Source: Smithellaceae bacterium (lineage in GTDB: Bacteria > Desulfobacterota > Syntrophia > Syntrophales > Smithellaceae). Taken from it: a stretch of DNA of 15,406 bases. A model generated the notes under the pieces. That model was not told where the DNA came from. It worked only from the letters and a program-made list of their open reading frames with translations, and did not search any database. The stretch covers positions 1 to 15,406 of the forward strand of contig JAQVQT010000025.1 in assembly GCA_028701435.1 (NCBI GenBank), in the 5' to 3' direction. Of this stretch, positions 1-11,569 are shown one piece after another; within the stretch, counting starts at the first letter, position 1, and each line of letters begins with the position of its first letter. The translations under genes and the position numbers were made by a program.

Positions 1-705
1 CCCAGCCCGCCCACGCACCAGACCAAGTATTCGATTGAGGAAGCCGTGGCCAAGATGATCCAGTCCATGTCCATGGCGTGGGGATTCCGCGTGCCGGTGT
101 ATCCGAAAATTTCGGCCACCAGCACAACGCTGGCCGTGCTCAACAATCTGACCCGCAATCCTTACGCGGCCGGACTGGCCATGGACGGAGAGGACGGGGG
201 CACGGGAGCGGCCTACAACGTGTCGATGAATTCCATGGGTCATCCCATCGCCAGCAACCTGCGCGACGCCTACATGACGCTGGTCAAACTGGGCAAACAA
301 AACGAGCTCCCGCTCTTTGTCGGGGGCGGCATCGGGAAAAACGGCAATCTGGCGGCCAATGCCGCCGCACTGATCATGCTGGGCGCCAGCGGCGTTCAGA
401 CGGGAAAATACATCATGCAGGCGGCCGCGGGCTGTCTGGGATCTGAAGGAGACCGCTGCAACGTCTGCAACATCGGCGTGTGCCCCAAAGGCATCACCTC
501 GCAGGACCCCCGTCTGGACAGGCGGCTGGACCCGGAGCGAGTCGCGCAGCGGCTGGTGGACGTTTTTTTAACCTTCGACACGGAATTGAAAAAGATCGTG
601 GCGCCGCTGGGACGTTCGACGTCGCTGCCGATCGGCATGTCGGACGCCTTGGGGATCAGCGATGCGGATGCGGCCGAACGGTTGAACATCAAATACGTTT
701 TGTAG
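1..705 (+). CDS. gltB: Glutamate synthase, FMN-binding (central GltB) domain protein, 3' part
   Basis: The gene is cut by the left edge; the frame is open from base 1 and ends at TAG 703-705, giving the last 234 residues of a protein that is usually about 500 residues in the archaeal-type, split glutamate synthases. This subunit binds FMN and an Fe-S cluster and converts 2-oxoglutarate plus ammonia from glutamine into glutamate. Visible marks, counted from the window start, are the SPPTHQTKYSIEEA stretch near residues 2-15, the DGEDGGTGAA motif at 62-71, the GGGIGKNG glycine loop near 104-111, and the cysteines C153, C156 and C161 in CNVCNIGVCPKGI, which fit the cluster ligands. The next gene carries the remaining GltB domain plus the reductase, so the two probably form one enzyme; a separate glutaminase subunit may lie upstream, outside the window. 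The stop codon lies inside a palindromic repeat. Confidence 0.93.
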   Translation, partial: PSPPTHQTKYSIEEAVAKMIQSMSMAWGFRVPVYPKISATSTTLAVLNNLTRNPYAAGLAMDGEDGGTGAAYNVSMNSMGHPIASNLRDAYMTLVKLGKQNELPLFVGGGIGKNGNLAANAAALIMLGASGVQTGKYIMQAAAGCLGSEGDRCNVCNIGVCPKGITSQDPRLDRRLDPERVAQRLVDVFLTFDTELKKIVAPLGRSTSLPIGMSDALGISDADAAERLNIKYVL

Positions 706-746
706 GGAACGCTCGCATGCAGGGAACGGTCGCGACCGTTCCCTAC
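702..746. repeat. Palindromic REP-like element overlapping the upstream stop codon
   Basis: The outer arms GTAGGGAAC (702-710) and GTTCCCTAC (738-746) are perfect inverted copies. The core at 721-744 is a perfect 24 bp palindrome (AGGGAACGGTCG and its reverse complement), so AGGGAAC also occurs twice directly. The TAG stop of the glutamate synthase gene is bases 2-4 of the element. No T-run follows, so a simple intrinsic terminator is unlikely. It resembles the short repetitive palindromes scattered between genes in many bacterial genomes; its copy number in this genome cannot be seen here. Confidence 0.75.
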
Positions 747-774
747 GGACAGGAAAGAGAAACAGGCGAGGACC

Positions 775-3111
775 ATGACCAAAAAAGATACGATCAAAAT
801 TGCCGGTGTGGAAAACCATGTGCGCGTGGATTCACGGATTCTGGAAGAACGCATTCAGAAGGCCGTGGAGGACGGCTGCCGTCACATTGAAGTCACCGCA
901 GAGGGGCAGCACGGCATTGGAGGCCGTCTCTGGCGGGCGCATGATGAACCGGTGAAAGTCGATGTGCTGGGCACATCCGGCCAGCGCCTGGGGTCGATGG
1001 GATTTGCGAACACCACGATTCAAGCATTCGGCCCCGCCTCCGACGATGTTGGCTGGCTCAACGCGGGTGCAAAAATCATTGTGCACGGAAATGCCACCAA
1101 CGGCGTGGCAAACGCCATGGCGCAAGGCCGGATCTATATCGGCGGCAACATCGGCGCGCGCGGCATGACCATGACCAAATACAACCCGCGCTTTGAACCG
1201 CCCGAACTCTGGGTCTTCGGAAAAGTGGGAGACTCGTTTGCGGAATTCATGGCGGGTGGTATCGCCGTAATTTGCGGCGCGGGCGCGGAAGAAGAAAAAA
1301 ACGTGCTTGGATACCGGCCCTGCGTCGGCATGGTCGGCGGAAAAATATTCTTCCGCGGCAGTCAGGAAGCTTACAGCAGCTCCGATGCCCGGCTGGTAAC
1401 CGAACTTCCGGACTTTGAGTGGGAGTGGTTGAAGCAAAACCTCACAACATTTCTCGAGGCCATCGGCAAACAGTATTTATTTGAACAGCTCGCGGAAAAA
1501 CGGGAAGACTGGCGGCTTTTGATCGCCCGTAAACCTTCTGAAAAGCCCGCTCGTTTAATTCGTCCGATGGCGAAATTCAAACAGGAGGTCTGGGAAAATG
1601 AGCTGGGCAGGGGCGGGTTGATCGGCGATTTGTCCAGTCTGGACCGCTCTCCGATCGACATGATTCCCACCGGAGCGCTCCGGCGTTATGTTCCCACCTG
1701 GGAAAACGGAAAATATGCGCCGCCCTGTCAGGCGGCCTGTCCGACCGGTATTCCCGTTCAAAAACGATGGGAGCTGATCCGCAAAGGCCATCTGGAAGAA
1801 GCCGTGAACCTGGCGCTGGAATACACCCCTTTCCCCGCGGCCGTCTGCGGCTATCTGTGTCCGAACCTCTGTATGCAGAACTGCACGCGCAACCTGGTAA
1901 ATCTGGAACCGGTTAACGTTGCCCTGCTGGGCAAAGCGTCTCTGGAAGCAAAGGAACCCCGGCCCCGCCCGCGGACCGGGAAAAAAGTGGCGGTGGTCGG
2001 CGGAGGAGCGGCGGGCCTTTCCGTCGCCTGGCAGCTGTGGCTTGCAGGCCACGAAACCGTAATGATTGAAAGCCAAAAGCGGCTGGGAGGGAAAATTGCG
2101 GATGCCATTCCGCAAAGCCGCATTCCCTCCGACGTGGTAGAGCATGAAATCGGGCGGCTGGCCAAAAATATTCACAAGGTTCACCTGGGCAAGCCCTTGA
2201 CGAAGGAGCAGTTCGCCAGGTTCAAAAGCGAAAATGATTTTGTCGTGATTGCCACGGGCGCGTCGCGGCCGCGCGTTCTCAACATTCCCGGCGTGGAAAA
2301 ATCCGTAAGCGCGCTGGAGTTCCTGCGGCAGAGCAAACAAAACCGCGCCAAAACCGGCGAGCAGATCGTGATCATCGGCGCGGGCAATGTGGGCTGCGAC
2401 GCTGCGACGGAAGCCTTTCGTCTGGGCGCCAAAAGCGTCGTTCTGATTGACGTCCAGGAACCGGCATCTTTCGGCGCGGAGAGAAAACAGGCCGAAGCCG
2501 CCGGCGCGAAATTTCTCTGGCCGCGCTTCACCCGGGCCATCACGGACCGGGGCGTCGAACTGACCGACGGAGAGATGTTGCCCGCGGACACGGTCATTGT
2601 CGCCGTCGGGGATCTTCCGGATTTGTCCTTTCTGCCTCAGAACATCGCGACGGAAAAGGGTTTTGTCGTGGTGGATGAAACCTACGCCACAAGCGATCCT
2701 CAGGTTTACGCCATCGGCGACGTGGTCCGTCCCGGTCTGCTGACCGACGCCATCGGCGCCGGACGCATTGCCGCCCGGTCGATCAACGATCGGCTCCAGG
2801 GGACGGATCAGACCTACGACCAGCTGCCGCCGATCAGCCAGGAGCGCGTCAAACTGCAGTATTTCGACCCGCGGATCCGCGCGTTTGCCGACACGGCTTC
2901 CTGCGCGACGAACTGCGCCTCCTGCGGGGCATGCCGCGACTGCGGCCTGTGCGAGGAAATATGCCCGCAAAACGCGATCTTCCGCAGAGAGCTGCCGGAC
3001 GGCGGGTTTGAATACGCCGTCGATGAGGAACGCTGCATCGGCTGCGGTTTTTGCGCGGGCGCCTGTCCGACGGGAGTCTGGGAGCTTTTGGAAAACAAAC
3101 CTTTGGAATAA
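775..3111 (+). CDS. gltD: Glutamate synthase fusion: GltB GXGXG domain + GltD-like Fe-S/FAD oxidoreductase + 2x[4Fe-4S] ferredoxin
   Basis: This 778-residue protein joins parts that are often separate. Residues 1 to about 230 match the glycine-rich C-terminal beta-helix (GXGXG) domain of glutamate synthase. From about 315 on it resembles the small subunit GltD: cysteines C318, C322, C358, C362, C366 and C370 of the N-terminal Fe-S region, the FAD loop GGGAAG at 409-414, the pyridine-nucleotide loop GAGNVG at 535-540, and a second FAD motif near VYAIGDVV. The last 70 residues hold two classic ferredoxin motifs, C720/C723/C726/C730 and C754/C757/C760/C764, preceded by extra cysteines C710, C714 and C717. 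It should pass electrons from NAD(P)H or ferredoxin to the FMN subunit encoded just upstream. ATG 775 has GAGG at 768-771, rather close. The Arg pair that GltD uses for NADPH is not evident (V560-Q561 instead), so the donor is uncertain. Confidence 0.9.
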   Translation: MTKKDTIKIAGVENHVRVDSRILEERIQKAVEDGCRHIEVTAEGQHGIGGRLWRAHDEPVKVDVLGTSGQRLGSMGFANTTIQAFGPASDDVGWLNAGAKIIVHGNATNGVANAMAQGRIYIGGNIGARGMTMTKYNPRFEPPELWVFGKVGDSFAEFMAGGIAVICGAGAEEEKNVLGYRPCVGMVGGKIFFRGSQEAYSSSDARLVTELPDFEWEWLKQNLTTFLEAIGKQYLFEQLAEKREDWRLLIARKPSEKPARLIRPMAKFKQEVWENELGRGGLIGDLSSLDRSPIDMIPTGALRRYVPTWENGKYAPPCQAACPTGIPVQKRWELIRKGHLEEAVNLALEYTPFPAAVCGYLCPNLCMQNCTRNLVNLEPVNVALLGKASLEAKEPRPRPRTGKKVAVVGGGAAGLSVAWQLWLAGHETVMIESQKRLGGKIADAIPQSRIPSDVVEHEIGRLAKNIHKVHLGKPLTKEQFARFKSENDFVVIATGASRPRVLNIPGVEKSVSALEFLRQSKQNRAKTGEQIVIIGAGNVGCDAATEAFRLGAKSVVLIDVQEPASFGAERKQAEAAGAKFLWPRFTRAITDRGVELTDGEMLPADTVIVAVGDLPDLSFLPQNIATEKGFVVVDETYATSDPQVYAIGDVVRPGLLTDAIGAGRIAARSINDRLQGTDQTYDQLPPISQERVKLQYFDPRIRAFADTASCATNCASCGACRDCGLCEEICPQNAIFRRELPDGGFEYAVDEERCIGCGFCAGACPTGVWELLENKPLE

Positions 3112-3139
3112 AAAAATTACAATTAAGGATGACAAAGCC

Positions 3140-5308
3140 ATGAAAAAGACAAAAGCAACAGCGGCGGCGGAAAGAATCTACGTGATCGAAAAAGAGAAGT
3201 TCGTTCCCGTATCGCAGTATTTTGGCGAGGACACCTTCAATCATAAGATCATGAAGCAGAAGCTTCCCAAAGACACCTTTCGAAAACTGATGGAAGCGAT
3301 GAACGAAGATAAAAAACTGGATCATGAAACGGCCAATATCGTCGCCCACGCCATGAAGGAATGGGCGCTGGAAAAGGGCGCGACCCACTTTGCGCACTGG
3401 TTCCAGCCCATGACCGGCATCACCGCCGAAAAGCACGACGCGTTTGCCGACCCCTGCGGCCCCGGCGCGGTCATCGAGCGGTTTTCCGGCAAGCAGCTGG
3501 TGCAGGGGGAACCGGACGCGTCCTCCTTCCCCTCCGGCGGCATTCGGGCGACCTTTGAGGCGCGCGGCTACACGGCATGGGACATGTCATCGCCCGCCTT
3601 CATCAAGCGCAACGGAATCTCCACGACCCTGTGTATTCCGACCGTTTTCATCTCCTACACGGGAGAGGCGCTGGACAAAAAGACACCTCTTCTGCGCTCC
3701 AGCCGCGCGGTAAGCCAAAGCGCCGTTAACATGCTCAAGCTTTTGGGGGCCAAAAACATCCGGAGGGTTTACTCCAATCTGGGGCCGGAGCAGGAGTATT
3801 TTCTCATCGACATGGACTACTACTACAAGCGGCAGGATCTGGTGCTGGCCGGACGGACGGTGATCGGCGCGCCGCCGGCCAAGGGTCAGGAGCTGGAAGA
3901 CCAGTATTTCGGCAGCATTCGGGAGCGGATTTCCTCCTACATGCATGATGTCGAAGAAGACCTGTTCAAGCTGGGCATTCCGGCCAAGACGCGCCACAAC
4001 GAGGTTGCGCCCAGCCAGTACGAAATTGCACCCGTTTTTGAAGAGGCCAATCTGGCGGTCGATCATAATCAACTGGTGATGGATACGCTGAAGTCCGTGG
4101 CCAGAAAACATTTTCTTTCCGCGCTGCTTCATGAAAAGCCGTTTGCCCGAATCAACGGATCGGGGAAACATGTCAACTGGTCGCTTGCCGACGACAACGG
4201 CAACAATCTGCTCAACCCCGGCAAAACGCCGCAGGACAACATTTCGTTTCTGGTGTTTCTGATCGCCGCGGTCCGCGCCGTATACAAGCACGCCGATATT
4301 CTGCGCGCCTCCGTCGCATCTTATGCGAACGACCACCGACTGGGCGCCAATGAAGCGCCTCCCGCGATTATTTCCGTCTTCCTGGGAGAACAGTTGACAC
4401 AGATTCTCGACAGCATCGAAAAGGGAAAAGTCGCGAAGGCAACCAACGAGGAAATCATCGATCTGGGCATATCCTCTCTGCCGCAGGTCAGCAAGGACAA
4501 TACCGACCGCAACCGGACCTCTCCGTTTGCCTTTACCGGCAACAAGTTTGAATTCCGGGCGGTGGGCTCCTCTCAGTCCATCTCGTTCCCGGCGGCGGTC
4601 ATCAACACCATCGTGGCCGAAAGCCTGGACGAATTGGCTGAAAAGATCAAAACCAAAGGCGCGAAGAACATCAACCAGGCGGTATTTGAGGTTTTAAAAA
4701 GCGAGATTCGGGTCATCAAGCCGATTCTCTTCAACGGCGACAACTACACCAAAGAGTGGGAAGCCGAAGCCGCCAAAAGAGGTCTGCCGAATTTCAAGAC
4801 GACACCCGCGGCGCTGGGGGCGCTCGCCACGGACAAGGCGTTTCATCTTTTTGAAAAGTACCAGGTGCTCTCCCGTGTGGAGCTTCAATCCCGGTATGTT
4901 ATTTATCTGGAAAAATACATCAAAGACCTGGAAATTGAAGTCAAGTGCCTGGATCATATCTGCCTGAACCAGGTCCTTCCGGCGGCGGTGGACTATCAGA
5001 AGGACTTGGCCGAAGCCGTGATCGCAACAAAAGCGGCTCTAGGCAATGCCGCCCTGACCGCCGAAACCGATCTTCTAAAGAAGGTCATCCGCCTGGTCAA
5101 TGACGTCTATGCCGGGCTCAAGGAAGTGAGGGCCGGGGTGGAGAAGGCCGACGCCGTGCATGACAAAGCGAAAAAGGCGCAAGCGCTGTGCGGAAAAATC
5201 AAACCGAGGATGGACGCGCTGCGGGAATCCGTGGATGAACTGGAAAACCTGGTGGATGACGAAAGGTGGCCTCTGCCCAAGTTCTGGGAAATGTTGTTTA
5301 TCTGCTGA
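3140..5308 (+). CDS. glnN: Glutamine synthetase type III
   Basis: This 722-residue protein makes glutamine from glutamate, ammonia and ATP in the cytoplasm. Its length, well above the roughly 450-470 residues of type I enzymes, and its motifs place it in the GSIII family. Visible motifs are SSFPSGGIRATFEARGYTAWD in the N-terminal part, the metal-binding GPEQEYF (215-221), KTRHNEVAPSQYE (283-295), NGSGKHVNWS (339-348) and NRTSPFAFTGNKFEFR (458-473). The C-terminus ends in the family-like WPLPKFWEMLF. The frame is open much further upstream into the preceding gene, but ATG 3140 has AAGGA at 3125-3129 and gives the family's usual N-terminus. It starts 28 bp after the glutamate synthase reductase gene, which suggests joint expression as a GS-GOGAT pair. 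I see no PII gene or adenylyltransferase nearby; GSIII enzymes are not known for GlnE-type control. Confidence 0.96.
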   Translation: MKKTKATAAAERIYVIEKEKFVPVSQYFGEDTFNHKIMKQKLPKDTFRKLMEAMNEDKKLDHETANIVAHAMKEWALEKGATHFAHWFQPMTGITAEKHDAFADPCGPGAVIERFSGKQLVQGEPDASSFPSGGIRATFEARGYTAWDMSSPAFIKRNGISTTLCIPTVFISYTGEALDKKTPLLRSSRAVSQSAVNMLKLLGAKNIRRVYSNLGPEQEYFLIDMDYYYKRQDLVLAGRTVIGAPPAKGQELEDQYFGSIRERISSYMHDVEEDLFKLGIPAKTRHNEVAPSQYEIAPVFEEANLAVDHNQLVMDTLKSVARKHFLSALLHEKPFARINGSGKHVNWSLADDNGNNLLNPGKTPQDNISFLVFLIAAVRAVYKHADILRASVASYANDHRLGANEAPPAIISVFLGEQLTQILDSIEKGKVAKATNEEIIDLGISSLPQVSKDNTDRNRTSPFAFTGNKFEFRAVGSSQSISFPAAVINTIVAESLDELAEKIKTKGAKNINQAVFEVLKSEIRVIKPILFNGDNYTKEWEAEAAKRGLPNFKTTPAALGALATDKAFHLFEKYQVLSRVELQSRYVIYLEKYIKDLEIEVKCLDHICLNQVLPAAVDYQKDLAEAVIATKAALGNAALTAETDLLKKVIRLVNDVYAGLKEVRAGVEKADAVHDKAKKAQALCGKIKPRMDALRESVDELENLVDDERWPLPKFWEMLFIC

Positions 5309-5312
5309 CACA

Positions 5313-5347
5313 ACGGCAGGGCAAGCTTGCAAGGCTTTCCCTGCCGT
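5313..5347 (+). terminator. Hairpin between glnN and pyrG, possible weak terminator or attenuator
   Basis: Five bases after the glnN stop, ACGGCAGGG (5313-5321) pairs perfectly with CCCTGCCGT (5339-5347). Inside it AAGC (5323-5326) can pair with GCTT (5334-5337) across one mismatch, leaving a 7-base loop. A small CCTC-TTT-GAGG hairpin (5348-5358) follows directly. No clean T-run follows, so readthrough into pyrG is plausible; it may instead be an mRNA-stabilising or processing structure. Confidence 0.45.
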
Positions 5348-5385
5348 CCTCTTTGAGGAACCATGGAATTGCAAAAGGACCCATC

Positions 5386-6990
5386 GTGAAAAATACGAAA
5401 TTTATTTTTGTGACCGGCGGCGTTCTGTCGTCGCTGGGCAAAGGCCTGGCGGCGGCATCGATTGCGGCCGTCCTGGAGTCGCGCGGTCTTCGCGTCACCA
5501 ATCAGAAGCTGGATCCCTACATCAACGTGGATCCCGGCACAATGAGCCCGTTTCAGCACGGAGAGGTCTTCGTCACGGACGACGGCGCCGAAACGGATTT
5601 GGATTTGGGGCATTACGAAAGATTTTCCTCAACCTGTATGGGCAAGCGCAACAACCTGACGACCGGGCAAGTTTACTTCTCCGTCATTACCAAAGAAAGA
5701 CGCGGCGACTACCTGGGCAAAACCGTTCAGGTGATTCCGCATATCACGAACGAAATCAAGGACTTCATTCGTGAAACCGCGCAGGGGTTCGACGTTTCCA
5801 TCGTGGAAATCGGCGGCACGGTGGGCGACATCGAAAGCCTTCCCTTTCTGGAGGCCATCCGCCAGTTCCGCAACGAGGCAGGCCGTCAAAACGCGATTTT
5901 CATCCATCTGACCTGGGTGCCGTTCATCAAAACCGCCGGTGAAGTGAAGACCAAGCCCACGCAGCACAGCGTCAAAGCTTTGCGTGAAATCGGCATTCAG
6001 CCGGACATTCTTCTTTGCCGGACGGAAAACTTTCTATCTGACGAAATCAAAGGCAAGATTGCTCTGTTTTGCAATGTTGAAGTCAACTGCGTCTTTACTG
6101 CCAAGGATGTCGGCTGCATCTACGAAGTCCCGCTGGTCTATCACCGCGAAGGCCTGGATGCCAAAATCATCGAGCTTTTGAACATGTGGACCGGCCAGCC
6201 CAGGCTTGGGGAATGGGAAAATGTGGTCGAAAAATTTCACCATCCTGCCCATGAGGTCTGCATCGGCATCGCGGGCAAATATGTCAACCTGACGGATTCC
6301 TACAAAAGCCTGAATGAGGCGCTTGTGCACGGCGGCATCGCCAACAACTGCCGGGTGAAACTGAAATTCGTTGATACGGAAAAGATCGAAAAGGAAGGCG
6401 CGGACCGACATTTGTCGGATGTGGAGGCCGTGCTGGTGCCGGGCGGCTTCGGGAACCGCGGCATCGAAGGCATGATCCTGGCGGCGCGCTATGCGCGGGA
6501 AAACCAAATCCCCTATTTCGGCATCTGCCTGGGCATGCAGATGGCGGTGATCGAATACGCCCGCAACGTCTGCGGCATGGAAGAAGCCAACAGCTCGGAG
6601 TTTGATCCGGCAACCCCGCATCCGGTCATTGACCTGTTGCCGGAACAGCGCACCGTGTGCGACAAGGGAGCCTCCATGAGGCTGGGCGCCTGGCCCTGCG
6701 CCATTGCCGAATCTTCCTTTGCCTTTGACGCCTACGGTCAGCAAGAAATCTCGGAGAGGCACCGGCACCGCTATGAGTTCAACAATGATTTCAAAAAGAC
6801 GCTGACCGAAAAAGGTCTGCGCATCACCGGCGCGTCTCCGGACGGCCGCCTGGCGGAAATCGTGGAAATTTCAGACCACCCGTGGTTTCTCGGGTGCCAG
6901 TTTCACCCGGAATTCAAATCCCGCCCGACCTTGCCGCATCCGCTGTTCAGCAAATTCATCAAGGCAGCGCTGAAACAGACCGGGAAATGA
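5386..6990 (+). CDS. pyrG: CTP synthase (glutamine-hydrolysing)
   Basis: This 534-residue enzyme aminates UTP to CTP using ATP and glutamine. The N-terminal synthetase domain shows GGVLSSLGKG (11-20), the long conserved block from DPYINVDPGTMSPFQHGE to DLDLGHYERF, and GGTVGDIE. The C-terminal class I glutaminase domain has the nucleophile C381 in GICLGMQ and the partners H507 and E509 in FHPEF. The length is close to the usual 530-550 residues. The start is GTG 5386, giving VKNTKFIFVTGG as in the family, with AAAGGA just upstream (5373-5378) and good spacing; an earlier in-frame start at 5266 would overlap glnN and add a non-family leader. The gene sits 77 bp after glnN, its supplier of glutamine, and 40 bp before carA. 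Confidence 0.97.
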   Translation: MKNTKFIFVTGGVLSSLGKGLAAASIAAVLESRGLRVTNQKLDPYINVDPGTMSPFQHGEVFVTDDGAETDLDLGHYERFSSTCMGKRNNLTTGQVYFSVITKERRGDYLGKTVQVIPHITNEIKDFIRETAQGFDVSIVEIGGTVGDIESLPFLEAIRQFRNEAGRQNAIFIHLTWVPFIKTAGEVKTKPTQHSVKALREIGIQPDILLCRTENFLSDEIKGKIALFCNVEVNCVFTAKDVGCIYEVPLVYHREGLDAKIIELLNMWTGQPRLGEWENVVEKFHHPAHEVCIGIAGKYVNLTDSYKSLNEALVHGGIANNCRVKLKFVDTEKIEKEGADRHLSDVEAVLVPGGFGNRGIEGMILAARYARENQIPYFGICLGMQMAVIEYARNVCGMEEANSSEFDPATPHPVIDLLPEQRTVCDKGASMRLGAWPCAIAESSFAFDAYGQQEISERHRHRYEFNNDFKKTLTEKGLRITGASPDGRLAEIVEISDHPWFLGCQFHPEFKSRPTLPHPLFSKFIKAALKQTGK

Positions 6991-7030
6991 CCCGATATGC
7001 GCCATAGTTCACAAGGAAATAGGCAATCCC

Positions 7031-8161
7031 ATGTCCCCATTTAAGAAAAATCGCCGGGCCCTGCTTGTTCTCGAAGACGGAACCGTTTTCGAAGGTTCCG
7101 CCTTTGCCGGCGAGGGCGAGGCCCTGGGGGAAGTCGTCTTCAACACCGGCATGACCGGCTATCAGGAAATCGTCACCGATCCTTCCTATAAAGGACAGAT
7201 CGTCGCCATGACCTACCCGCTGATCGGGAACACCGGCGTCAATAATGAGGACATGGAATCGGCGGTCCTTCATCTGGAGGGCTTCATCGTCCGGGAATAT
7301 CAATCCCACCCCAGCAACTGGCGGATGACGAAAAGCCTCAAGGCTTATCTGGAGGATGCCGGAAAAATCGGCATGGAGGGCCTGGACACGCGCGCCCTGA
7401 CGCGCCGCCTGCGCCTGTCCGGCTCCATGAAGGGGATCCTTTCGACTGTTTCGAGAGACATTCCTTCTCTGCTAACAAAAGTGCAAAACGCTCCCGGGCT
7501 GGTCGGCAGGGACTTGGTTCAGGAAGTTTCCTGCACCAAACCCTATCGCTGGGATAAGGGCGCGCCCGAAGCCGTCAGCCTTCCCGTCGGGAAATCGCCG
7601 GGAAATCCCCGGGTGGTTGTCCTGGACTGCGGCGTCAAATATAATATTCTGAGGATTCTGGAATCAAACGGCTGCGAAGTGATCGTTCTGCCGGCCGGGG
7701 CCACGGGCCGACAGATCCTGTCCTGCTCTCCGGACGGCATTCTTTTCTCCAACGGGCCGGGCGATCCGGCGGCCCTGCCGTATATTGTGGAGGCCGCCCG
7801 CAACGTGCTAGGAAAAGCGCCCGTGTTCGGCATCTGTCTGGGACATCAGATTCTCGCTCAGGCTCTCGGCGGAAAAACCCGCAAACTCAAGTTCGGCCAC
7901 CACGGCATCAATCAGCCGGTGAAAAATCTGAAAACCGGCCGGGTGGAAATCACATCCCAGAACCACGGTTTTGCCGTCGTCCTGGAATCGGTCGGGCATA
8001 AGGCGTCCCCGACTTTTACGAACCTCAACGACGGGACCTCCGAAGGGATGAAGGCGGAAGGCGCGATGAGCGTGCAGTACCACCCCGAGGCCGCGCCGGG
8101 GCCCCGCGATGCGGAATATCTGTTTGCCGATTTCGTGGCCCTGATGAAAAAGCGAAGGTAA
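7031..8161 (+). CDS. carA: Carbamoyl-phosphate synthase small (glutaminase) chain
   Basis: This 376-residue subunit hydrolyses glutamine and sends ammonia through a tunnel to CarB for carbamoyl phosphate, the shared precursor of pyrimidines and arginine. The N-terminal half shows LLVLEDGTVFEG and NTGMTGYQEIVTDPSYKGQIV, both typical. The class I glutaminase half has the nucleophile C269 in GICLGHQ and the partners H351 and E353 in QYHPE. AAGGAAAT at 7013-7020 precedes ATG 7031 with somewhat long spacing. Its TAA stop (8159-8161) is only 3 bp before the carB GTG, so the subunits are almost certainly translated together. It lies downstream of pyrG, consistent with pyrimidine synthesis. Confidence 0.97.
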   Translation: MSPFKKNRRALLVLEDGTVFEGSAFAGEGEALGEVVFNTGMTGYQEIVTDPSYKGQIVAMTYPLIGNTGVNNEDMESAVLHLEGFIVREYQSHPSNWRMTKSLKAYLEDAGKIGMEGLDTRALTRRLRLSGSMKGILSTVSRDIPSLLTKVQNAPGLVGRDLVQEVSCTKPYRWDKGAPEAVSLPVGKSPGNPRVVVLDCGVKYNILRILESNGCEVIVLPAGATGRQILSCSPDGILFSNGPGDPAALPYIVEAARNVLGKAPVFGICLGHQILAQALGGKTRKLKFGHHGINQPVKNLKTGRVEITSQNHGFAVVLESVGHKASPTFTNLNDGTSEGMKAEGAMSVQYHPEAAPGPRDAEYLFADFVALMKKRR

Positions 8162-8164
8162 CCC

Positions 8165-11428
<3,264 letters not shown>

Positions 11429-11472
11429 GGTTCACCAAGAGTTTGAATGTTTGGACGCAATCAGAACCTTTT

Positions 11473-11550
11473 CTTCCCTCCCTTGATGGGAGGGATTGAG
11501 GGAGGGTGAAACGCCCCCTCCCCTTTATCCCCTCCCACAAGGGGAGGGGA
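11473..11550. repeat. Short repeat, copy B, with G/C-rich hairpins, between carB and purF
   Basis: The left half begins with CTTCCCTCCCTTGAT and forms a perfect hairpin CCCTCCC-TTGAT-GGGAGGG (11476-11494). GGGAGGG (11500-11506) can pair with CCCTCCC (11516-11522), and CCCCTCCC (11529-11536) pairs with GGGAGGGG (11542-11549) around ACAAG. The right half is an imperfect inverted copy of the left half. Such C/G-rich inverted elements are common as dispersed repeats in bacterial genomes. The right edge touches the purF ribosome-binding region. It could act as a partial terminator or mRNA-end structure, but no T-run follows any stem. Confidence 0.72.
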
Positions 11551-11569
11551 AATAATGTGGAGAAACAAA

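Noticed and set aside
2028..2046. TGGCAG...CTTGCA resembling a sigma-54 promoter, of interest for nitrogen genes
   Set aside because: The spacing between the GG and GC pairs is wrong and it lies inside the FAD-binding coding region.
2768..3139. Upstream extension of glnN into the preceding gene
   Set aside because: The frame is open, but the added residues are the off-frame reading of the ferredoxin domain. ATG 3140 has a ribosome-binding site and matches the expected N-terminus.
1555..3141. Long open frame of 528 codons on the minus strand
   Set aside because: It lies opposite the clearly recognisable glutamate synthase reductase gene; its translation shows no family motif and reflects the G/C-rich codon pattern of the real gene.
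5266..5385. Earlier in-frame start for pyrG
   Set aside because: It would overlap glnN, cross the hairpin and add about 40 residues not found in CTP synthases. GTG 5386 has a well-spaced ribosome site and the family N-terminus.
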